DNA of 64,000 bases from the NCBI GenBank assembly GCA_024516155.1, contig JAJJXM010000020.1, positions 434,001 to 498,000 on the forward strand. The letters are read 5' to 3'. This stretch comes from Pyronema omphalodes. Taxonomy: Eukaryota; Ascomycota; Pezizomycetes; Pezizales; Pyronemataceae. Positions within the stretch are counted from its first letter, which is position 1. Each line of letters begins with the position of its first letter. This document shows, in pieces, positions 55,456 to 64,000 of this stretch. The translations under genes were made by a program, and so were the position numbers. The notes under the pieces were generated by a model that was given only the letters and a program-made list of their open reading frames with translations, did no database searches and was not told the origin of the DNA.

Positions 55456-58400
55456 ATACCCTTTCTTTGGTCTTGGTGTTTGCGGTTCTGGGGTTCGGGG
55501 CTTTTGGTGGATGTTCTCTTTTTGCTTGTTTTTGCGTTTTGAGGGCGAAAAACTACTAGAATAGAGCCGTCACTTTGTCGTTCCTACTTGATGGGCTAAC
55601 TTCTGAGAAAAAAAATGTGAAATAATCAGGGTCCGGCAATTTCATGCATTTTGGGAGATTTTCTTGAGAATGAAAAAACCAAAAAACAAGAAGTGACAGG
55701 AATTCCTGATTTGGCATTTTAATCCTCAAGTAACCAAACTTCAATAATTTACTGTCTACTTAACTAGATTCTTAAAAGTCTACAGAAGAAAAAATAAACA
55801 GATTTTAGGCATCTAGGCAAATCTCAATCCAACCGGCCGTTTCACAACCCCCATCTGGAACAGCTTGTTTCGAAACAAAAGCCTTGATAACAACAAGAAA
55901 CGCATTAGGAACGGCATACAAAGGCTAAAGCCAAGAAAGTATTAGTAAGATATTCCACAACAAACCTCACAGCCAACCAAGCAAACCACCATATATCATC
56001 CCAGCCACCAAAAATGCCATTCCTGCCACACAAAAGAAAACTTCTTTTTTTTTCTTTCAAGAAAACTTCCAGCAGAAATATCAACACAAAAAATAGAACT
56101 CTTGAACTAATCATACATAAGCTTTCTTATCACCAACTTCCTGAATTATTACAGTTATTGAAAACTCCTATAACTCCAGCGTTCATTGCATCTGGTCAGT
56201 GGTGTTGTGTTCTATAAGTAGTTTCTGGAATAATAGATCTGTGGGTGCATAATGGCATTTTTGATTACCGGACGCTCGCTCAGCTAGCTAGCTAGCTAGC
56301 TAGCTATCTAGAGCCGTGAATGAAAAAACTTTATCTACATAGTTAGAATAGTCTGTATTTACAGAAAACTGCTTCATCCAGATCTGACAATATTTACGGA
56401 GCAGAAGTATAGCCTTTCCAAAGAGTGCGTTTATTGGGTAGCGGGCTAGTGATGTTGAATTTGAATTTTAGGATTCATGTACATGTTTACAGCATCGAGT
56501 GATATATAGTGATACATGGTGATACATAGTGATACATAGTGATTACATGTGTGAAGATTTATGTTCAATGGTTTACCGTTTATATATCATCAAATTGTAT
56601 CAACTGAAACTATGATTGCTATAGGAACTGTAATATTTACTTAAATCCGGGTATTGGAAAATAAACTGTTTTCTTTATAGATGATACGGTGTGGTAATGT
56701 CTTTAACTTGAACTTGAACTAGAAGTCTAGAACTTAGACAATGTCATATAGCAGGCACAGTCATACAAAATGATACAAACCATATAATTGGCACTTAAAA
56801 AACAGCACAACCATAACTTCAACTTCAAAGCTTTTAAGAGGAAATATGAAGGATTGAAAGCGCGATTATAGATAATCTCAAGTTCTCTACCATCGTCATC
56901 ATTGAGGAATATTGGTGCTTCAGCATTCAGAGAAGAGAGATATCTTGGTTTTTGTGATAGTTTTTTTGCTTGATTTGCTTGGAATGTTTCGTTACTTGTA
57001 GTTGTAGGCTGTGAAAGAATTGCGTCTGATGTGATGAGTGGAGAGATGTTAAAGATAGCCTATGGATTAGGGGTGTTGGATACAGTGCCAGTGGTTTATG
57101 GAGAGCATTTGGGGTTTGATGATAGTGGAAATGTTGAGATGGATAGAGGTGTAGAGGCGCTGAGTGGGTGTGTTGATTGATCATGGGGTGAGACTGGGGG
57201 GACAGTTATTGAGTTTAGACTTTGGGAGTTGGATGAAGGAGGGGTGTGTACGGTTGGTAGTTAGACTGGGTGGAAAGATACCGGATTGAATAGAGACAGG
57301 CGGAGGGCTTGGATAGTGAGAGAAAGGGAGGGAAATATGAGGGATGACTAGGGATCGAAGATACAGGAGTGAATTATCTCAAGGTTGTTCGGGATATGTG
57401 GTGCAAAAATTGTAGAAGGAAAATGGTTGGGATCTTTCAAGGCTGTCGGGAAGATGGATGAAGCCGGGAATGTTTGAGTATTCAATCGCGATGAAATCTT
57501 GAGGGTTACTTCTACGGTTGTGGGTTGACTTTTGAAGGATATTGACGAAAATGCTCACTTAAAGTCTTCGGTATCTCCCGCCATAGATTGTTATACTTAG
57601 TTCTGTATTTCATGCGTTATAATTTTAGAAACAAGAGTGCTTTCGCTTCCCAGAGTAATACAGTGAATGTCAGCATTGAGTGGCTTCTCATAATGAGTTG
57701 ATCATTCTACTTGTAACTTATACAACACAATACAATTTTCAGCCTTCATATAAAGATTAAACAGGAGTTTGGTTTTAACTCATGTCAACATTCTTACTTT
57801 CTAAAAATGAGCAAGACGAGAGGCTAGGCTAAATTTAAGACTTGAAGTTTGAAATGTTGCAACTTGAGATTCTAATAGAGGTTGAATAGTACATCTCTGG
57901 TGTTTAAAATCAATCAATTCATTTATAAAGTTGACGATATCAGTCATTGAAAATATACTCAATTGATGATCAAAATCTTAAAATGTCCTCATTCCAGTTT
58001 TATCGACGCAAGCATTCCGTAACTGGGGAAAAGTAGCATTAATGGATAAGTATTGTATGTGTTATCAACGAAACTTGAGATACAATGTTTTCATAGAATA
58101 ATGTGGAACATTGAAGTAATATTATCATCGGTGATCAGACTGGAATTTAGGATACTGTAGTTTTTATCCCTATCCTTTTTACAACCAGATGCCACCACTT
58201 TCACATCTTAAACAGTTATTAATTGCAACATCTCGAACCCAAATTGTTTTCAAGTCACTTCTTTTGCTAACCGCTTATATCCCCATTAAGCGCCAATACC
58301 ACCCACAGAATTTCCAATTCCCACCATCAGTAGGTTTACCTCGACTCATTCCCAAACGCAAATGCCGCGATTAACCCCCGAGCTACATGCCATTCCAGCC

Positions 58401-58519
58401 CTATATAAGCCAAATTTTATCCTCAATTCATCCTGATCCTCTACAACCTGACAGACACCATCAATTCAAAGATACAATCAATCAAAAGATACCATCAATC
58501 AAAGACATCATCAATCAAC
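55456..58519. other. Intergenic, 3.1 kb
   Basis: No gene recognised. It holds a GCTA tetranucleotide run (56281-56307), GTGATACATA repeats (about 56500-56540) and AT-rich sequence throughout. The leader before the next gene repeats ATCAATCAAA (58460-58518). A TATA-like CTATATAAG at about 58400, roughly 120 bases upstream of the next ATG, fits that gene's promoter. Confidence 0.6.
58400..58408 (+). promoter_or_regulatory. TATA box before the ankyrin-type gene
   Basis: CTATATAAG about 115-120 bases before the start codon at 58520, at the usual distance for a fungal TATA box with a short leader. Confidence 0.5.
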
Positions 58520-59581
58520 ATGTCTAATCCCATCAATTCCGCCGAGATTGACGCAGAAGTCCAAGCCGCTCTCCAAGAGATAGATAGGCAATACCAACAA
58601 TTTCCCCACGACCACCCCTCACATCCCCTCAACATCAACTTACTCAACGCCGTCCGCCGTTCCGATTTGGAAGGCGTCCGCACCGCCATCGCCAATGGAG
58701 CCAGAGTACGCAAACTTCCAGGAATTCTGGAGGAAGCGATCACCGGAGATGTCCAAGATATCCGGATTCTCACCTTTCTCCTCCAAAAAGGAGCTAGGGA
58801 TATTCCAAAAGGGGGAGTATTGACCAAAGCCGCAGTTAGTGGCAGAGTTGATATTCTTCATTATCTTCTCCGCAGAGGATTTACACCCGCTGTGGGACTT
58901 CAGGATGGTGAAGCTGAACGGTATGGGGTTCAGGGTGTTGAGGGCATCGAGGGATTGGCGAATACTCTTGTTGCGGCAACTTTGGCGAGACAGACTGAGG
59001 CTGTTATGATGTTATTGGAGTTTGGAAAAGTCCGTGGAAAGGTTATTTATCCTTTCGAAGTCTGGAAAAAGGCGGTTATGATTGCGGAACAGAACGAGGA
59101 TAAAGAAACTGTGAAGGCGTTGTTAGATGCTGAGGAGAAAATCTATGGCAGCCGGGTTTATCTGAAAGTGAAGGAGTTTGTTAACAGCACTCCTGCCCCG
59201 GCTCATAGAACTATGCAGCCTCCGAAATCTATCTTGAAGAATGGGGTTGCATCTCCTGGGTTTAATCCTAACACAAAGATTGCTATGCCTTTCTTTAAGA
59301 AAAGCTCTGTTGCAGCAGCTAATATTAACAGTACTGCTACAGCGGCTAATGGGAATAGCCACAAGAATGCGGATGACCACACCGCTGATGTGAACGATCC
59401 AGAATGTCGTACACAACGTATAAAAGCGAGAATTGCTGCAAGACAGCAGATGATGAAGGAAAATGAGGATCCGGCTAACTGGGTTGTCGTGGCGCCTGGT
59501 GGAGGCGAGGGTGCGGAGGGTGATTTTGTGGTCGTGGGCGATGCCGACGACGATGAAAAGGATGACTTTGTTCTTGTTTGA
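58520..59581 (+). CDS. Ankyrin-repeat-like protein
   Basis: Single exon, 353 residues. Helix-pair repeats resembling ankyrin units lie at about residues 38-215: NLLNAVRRSDLEGVRTAIAN, ILTFLLQKGARDIPKGGVLT, KAAVSGRVDILHYLLRRGF, LVAATLARQTEAVMMLLEFG and AVMIAEQNEDKETVKALLDA. No catalytic domain is joined to them. The C-terminal third is low-complexity (ANINSTATAANGNSHKNADD), then a basic helix (RIKARIAARQQMMKENEDP) and an acidic end (DADDDEKDDFVLV). Partner and role are unknown; ankyrin arrays usually bind other proteins. It has its own TATA box and is convergent with Sed5. Confidence 0.85.
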   Translation: MSNPINSAEIDAEVQAALQEIDRQYQQFPHDHPSHPLNINLLNAVRRSDLEGVRTAIANGARVRKLPGILEEAITGDVQDIRILTFLLQKGARDIPKGGVLTKAAVSGRVDILHYLLRRGFTPAVGLQDGEAERYGVQGVEGIEGLANTLVAATLARQTEAVMMLLEFGKVRGKVIYPFEVWKKAVMIAEQNEDKETVKALLDAEEKIYGSRVYLKVKEFVNSTPAPAHRTMQPPKSILKNGVASPGFNPNTKIAMPFFKKSSVAAANINSTATAANGNSHKNADDHTADVNDPECRTQRIKARIAARQQMMKENEDPANWVVVAPGGGEGAEGDFVVVGDADDDEKDDFVLV

Positions 59582-60570
59582 ACTCTGGCTGCTTGAAAGA
59601 TTGAAAATTGTTGGACTAGATTAACATTTCCTATTTCTGAAATAAAGATGCGATTAATTGAATAATTAAATTTAGTTTAGAGGGTTGGTCTCCGTCTCAC
59701 GCTAAGAGCACACAGTACTGCGAGTGATTTACAATATTCCATCATCCCTATCCCACAGGATGCGAAATCATATCCTTCTCAGGCCCCCTCTACAGCATCC
59801 TACCCGCCATCGAAGCTTTCCAGCCGTAGATATCAAATTCCCAAAGACCTCAAATATTGTAACTCATTCTTGCACTTCTCCAAAAACTAAAGCAATCCTA
59901 TTTCCGTCTAGCTGGTGTAGATATAGTCTGGGTAATACAGCTATCCCCGAGTATATTTACCCAACTTGATCCGCAATGGCCCTCAACAGCTAACATCAAG
60001 CAGCAGTTTAATAATATTTCCAATACCGGTTGATGGTGGTGACAATATTGCACCGCTCCATGCACTAACTTTATTCCTCACGCCCAATAAGTTGCCCGGA
60101 GATTCACTGTAATCTAGGAATTAGGTTGCCATGGTGCTATCACAGTCTTATTGAAGATGGGCGAAACATCGATGCGCTCGGACAACTGGTTGAAATGTTG
60201 TTTGCAACCCCAGGGATAATGACTAATAGAGATGACCTATCTCAAAGCTGTAAATAAACTGGTATATCATTTATATATTGTGTATATCCATAGTAAATTT
60301 AGAGTAACATCAATTGTGATACAGCGGTGAATGCTGGATGCGGGCTAACGCTTTAAAAGTTCGGATTTCTTTTGTTTGTATAGCACTTTGCTTCAAATTT
60401 ACTTTTTCTAGTATAAAAATTACGATTATCATAATATCAGCCAGCTGTTTCCCTCTTTATAACGCCATTCACCATATCCCCAACAAAGCCATCATACCCC
60501 GTGTCAATCAACGCCAGCCCATGCCAGCCCATATCAGCCTTTGCAAGCCCATACTCCCCTCCCCGCACGC
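59582..60570. other. Convergent spacer between ankyrin-type gene and Sed5
   Basis: About 1 kb of AT-rich sequence holding both 3' flanks. An AATAAA lies at about 59640 after the plus-strand gene. No gene seen; an 81-codon frame at 59724 has no features. Confidence 0.6.
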
Positions 60571-61606
60571 TTAACCCGAAACCAAAACCCACAACAAAAA
60601 GAAAATCATCAACACTCCAAACATCTTAGCCATCAACCAGCGATTGCTACTAACACTAGCAAAATATTTCAACAACTCTCTTTGCCCACCCTCAATATTT
60701 GCCACCACATCCTCTGTTTCATGATCAATTCTCTGGATCATCTCTTTTTGCTCACTAACCATCTGTGCCAACTGTCCAAAGATGCTTCCGAGTTCGTTAA
60801 TTGTTGTTTCGATCGCTTCGATAGCTTGTCCTCGAGCTTGAATATAACTTCCTTGTCCACCAGCACCTTCCTCCATCAACATCAACTGCTGAGCACTCTG
60901 CTGTGGTGGATCGATGGACAACAACAAATCGCCACCACTGTTTCCTCCTTGTGGACCCGGTGTACCACTGGGTGTATGATACAGCGGAGAGTGACTAGAA
61001 AGAGCATTTGGAACCGGAGTAACAGGTCTAACCCCGCTCACGAACTGTTCCGTCCTAGCTCTAGAAGCCTGAATATTCTTCGTCCTAGTCTCCAACACAT
61101 CTTTAAAGCCAACCGAGACATCTGCAAGTTTTCCCTGCAACATAACGACGACATTTTTGGAGTGTTCTTGGGCGGCGGATGATGTTGAGGTTCCGTGTTG
61201 TCCGGATCGTACAAAGGTTTGTAGAGAACTGATTTGGCTGTTGATTGCGGCGAGATCTTGTTTTATCACGTAGGTTAACTCGGCGATTTCAACTGGCTTG
61301 TCGTCGAAAAGTGCTTTGCGTTTTGCAACTGAGGATTGGTAGTTAGTTATATGATAGCTAGCTATGGAGTACTGCGATAAAAAGGACAGGTGGCGTACGT
61401 TGTGCAAGTCGTTCAAGCTTCCCCATCGTGTCGGTGATGCTTTTTCCGATTCCAGCAGCGCGCCGGGCGAATTCGCCACGGGAATGTTTAGTAACGGCAT
61501 TTGAAGACTCGGATAGAAGACGTTGTTGTTGACCGGGGGTGCGGAGACGTTTTTTGACGGCGGAGGTGAGCGTGTGGAATTCGGAGGTGCGGTCTTGTAT
61601 CGACAT
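60571..61606 (-). CDS. SED5: Sed5 / syntaxin-5, Golgi Qa-SNARE
   Basis: Minus strand, two exons, 61606-61399 and 61328-60571, with a 70-nt intron (GTACGC...CTAACTACCAATCCTCAG); 321 residues. The start gives MSIQDRTSEF, the short N-terminal peptide (DRTSEF) by which Sed5 binds the SM protein Sly1. The three-helix N-terminal domain follows, with KLERLAQ/LAKRKALFDDKPVEI across the splice and ELTYVIKQDLAAINSQI. A Pro/Gly-rich linker leads to the Qa-SNARE motif (QARGQAIEAIETTINELGSI, then FGQLAQMVSEQKEMIQRID with the central Gln). The C-terminal anchor is MFGVLMIFFLLWVLVSG. Sed5 drives fusion of ER-derived vesicles with the early Golgi. The start is fixed by the Sly1-binding peptide; upstream in-frame codons are unlikely to be used. 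Confidence 0.96.
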
Positions 61607-63957
61607 TGTTGAAGGTTGTAGTAGCATACGTTTGCAGCGGATGTAAAGCTTGTCGTGATCTGTAGTAGCAGTAGTTGTGTCGTAGATAGTGGGCGGCACG
61701 AGGGTGGAATAGTTAGTGAAAGGTGGTTGTTAAGGTTGAACTGCTTCGGGTTACGCGTATGGTGGCGGAGCAGAGAATAGGCCACGTGACAAGTACTGGT
61801 TATTTCAAGATTGGCGCTTCGAGATGCGCCGTCCCTAGGAGTTGGGGTTGACGTCAACAAATGTATTGGGAAGATATTGAATAGAGGGGTATTCTAAGCT
61901 GATAATTGTGATGCAGTATTTTGTTTTCCCCTGAGAGACATCGCAACAAGTTTCAATGAGGATAGGTTCAGGTTTGATTTGCGGGTTCGCGATCCTGAAG
62001 TAATTTCGCTAAATGCTAATGTGATTGCTAATTGGAGGAAGCGAGGCCCCCACATTTAATCCTAATTGGCTGACTAAGAGCAGAGCATCGCAGCCGGCCG
62101 TGTCGCATCTGAAGAAGGATCGCGAAGTACCGTGAAGTATCACAAAAGTAAATAATGAAAGTTTGCAAGACACGGCCATAGACATAGAGTATTATTCCCT
62201 ACACATCTTCGGCGTTGATATTACAGGTATTACGATCGACAAATTCCGAGTCATCTCATATCACTCATTGAAATGTACCGATATCTGACCGTTCATTCCC
62301 CCTCGTAGTCAGCATAAACAAGTAATAAAACCAAGATGTACCACGTCACAACAGCTAGTTAATTTTCAATTTCATGATATCATGATCTTCCGCTAATAAT
62401 CTCCGCCAAAAATGCCCCGCGCCTATGTACGCATGCGCGTGTAAAAAGCACGCACAGACATTAGGCCTATTTAATTAACGCCATATGTATCACTGACTCA
62501 CCGTATCTTCTTTACAAGACATGCAAATTACGAAAACAGTATCTACTGTATCCAAAGTACTGAAAATTTTTAGCTTGTACATATCTAATTACACTGTAAC
62601 GACAACTATATATTACACCAAAAAGCGAAACCATCAAATCTTTACACCTATATATGTCACGAAATCATAATACCATGAGTCTTTATCAACTAACCCATAC
62701 CCCAAGATCGATTCTTCAATATATTCCTGACAAACATGATTAAACAATCAATGTCTCTCTGTTCCACCAGGATGGAACTCTGACAAAGCAGACCCTTTCT
62801 CCTGTTAATCACCACCACATACAATCAACACCACTCCAGCTCCCACCAGTACATCATCCTACATCCCAATCTCTTCAAGTACCCTCACCATCTAAGCCTC
62901 ATATGTTTCTTCCCTTTACCCTCCACTACAATATAACCAAGAATTATGTCAATAGTCGCGGTCTTTCCTGCAATCAGCGATGATTCACAGCACATCACTT
63001 TCATATGAGCCGAGTTGAACCCCTCCTTCAACTTTTCCAGGATAGGTTGTGGATAAAGTCGATATCCGGCATCCGGCATCACCATATGGGCTTTGCATGA
63101 TTCCATTAGTGTCTTCTTGGAGATATCATCATAGTTTAGAAGATTTGGGGGATTTTGGAAATCTCGATGCTGCTGCGGGATTGTATCTTGAGTATGTAAG
63201 GCTGGGTTTTCGGTGGTGATTATGATGGATCTTGAGGGTTGAATTGTGGTTTGGTTAGGGGATATGAATGGTAACGAGCATCTCGATCATGGGAGATACT
63301 CGTGGTCACCACTTGTGAAGCCCTTACGGACCAACTAATGATGTATCATCTTGATAAAGGTTCCAGAAATAAGGTGAGCATATCCTATACAGGTTCAAGG
63401 AGATACTTAGAACTTTCGTTTTAGGCCTCGGTCAGGGTATGTTTTAATAAATAAATTTTGGATAATTCATGGTGCGATGTATTTGATGTAAGGGTTGTTC
63501 TTTAATATTGCCTCAACATTTATGTTTTGTTCTGAGAGCAGTGTCCGAGGAATATATCGGAGTCCAAGGGAGTTTCGTAACGTTGGCCTAGGAATGATGT
63601 TGTAGGCTATTACCAAAAAAAGCTTCTTATGTGTGTCTAATGGATTTAATGACATCGTAAAATTGCTACCTCTTCCGAAGTTCGTGGATCGATATAGTTT
63701 ACATCACGGGCTGTTTTTCGAGTGATCGCCATTGCCCGAACCACGTCTGTCTTGGCTCACCGTCCGCCACAGCCAAATCCGGCCTCATCGAGTTCCAGTC
63801 AGTCCGATCGATTCCTCGTGACCAAACCCCTACGTGTGTCTCAAACACGGAAACTTTATAAAATTTGAAATTCAGCTAGAATTTTAGTCAGGTCCATACT
63901 GCGATCATTATACATGCTGTTAAGCCTTAGCTCATCCCATCCCATCCCATCTACAAA
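61607..63957. other. Sed5 promoter and intergenic region to near the window end
   Basis: 2.35 kb with no recognised gene. Two short minus-strand frames, 63106-62885 (73 codons) and 63655-63467 (62 codons), have plausible composition but no domain and no clear splice connection. They are not called. Confidence 0.55.
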
Positions 63958-64000
63958 ATGGATAACTTTATCAGGCACACAAATAACTGTGACATGCGCC
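63958..64000 (+). CDS. Possible gene start running off the window
   Basis: ATG at 63958 follows CCCATCTACAAA, a good fungal start context. It opens a frame (MDNFIRHTNNCDMR) to the last base. A TATA-like TTTATAAAATT lies about 105 bases upstream (about 63853), followed by pyrimidine-rich CATCCCATCCCATC. Only fourteen codons are visible, so it may equally be a chance ORF. Confidence 0.3.
   Translation, partial: MDNFIRHTNNCDMR

Noticed and set aside
62885..63655. Two short minus-strand frames that could be exons of one gene
   Set aside because: No convincing splice sites that join them and no recognised domain.

Overview
The window comes from a filamentous ascomycete (Pezizomycotina). The evidence is nuclear-type GT-AG introns of about 50-400 nt, often with a CTAAC-like branch site, and fungal versions of LIS1/nudF, Insig, KRI1, Sqt1, Cia2, Sed5, the ADP/ATP carrier and MPC1. 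Several integral-membrane or disordered proteins of fungal-only type are also present. The order or genus cannot be read from sequence alone. The unusually heavy load of short minisatellites between genes would fit an early-diverging group such as Pezizomycetes or Orbiliomycetes, but that is a guess.

Layout. 1-0.2 kb: end of a gene cut by the window edge. 3.2-3.5 kb: a two-exon gene for a 65-residue secreted cysteine-rich peptide with a textbook cystine-knot spacing. 6.9-9.2 kb: cytochrome b561-like membrane protein. 12.6-13.8 kb (minus): Insig-like sterol regulator with an apparent one-base frameshift. 16.9-18.7 kb: LIS1/nudF, with a small upstream ORF whose stop overlaps the LIS1 start. 19.5 kb: tRNA-His(GTG). 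20.6-21.3 kb (minus): Cia2, divergent from Sqt1 (21.8-23.1 kb). 26.5-28.7 kb: large fungal membrane protein, convergent with a small conserved protein (29.3-30.1 kb, minus). 30.7-34.1 kb (minus): 1134-residue protein sharing a 351-bp promoter with KRI1 (34.5-36.5 kb). 37.6-38.9 kb: ADP/ATP carrier. 46.3-50.3 kb: 1275-residue LRR/Mhp1-like protein. 54.6-55.5 kb: mitochondrial pyruvate carrier MPC1. 58.5-59.6 kb: ankyrin-type protein, convergent with Sed5 (60.6-61.6 kb, minus). The last 43 bases may begin another gene.

The genes are mostly housekeeping and form no single pathway. Themes are ribosome assembly (Sqt1, KRI1), mitochondrial transport (ADP/ATP carrier, MPC1), iron-sulfur protein maturation (Cia2), dynein/nuclear movement (LIS1), sterol control (Insig) and ER-Golgi fusion (Sed5).

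Between the genes lie long deserts (3.5-6.9, 9.2-12.6, 23.1-26.5, 38.9-46.3, 50.3-54.6 and 55.5-58.5 kb). Many of these hold tandem repeats with 5-34 bp units, nearly every locus with its own motif. Several are G-rich and quadruplex-prone: GGGGTTTTAGA, GGGGATT and GGGATT. Decayed hAT DNA transposon pieces lie at 51.9-54.1 kb. The observations most worth a second look are the cystine-knot peptide gene, the ATGA-overlapping uORF on LIS1, the GCAAA pentanucleotide family that also invades Mhp1-like coding sequence, the G-rich arrays, the hAT fossils and the Insig frameshift.
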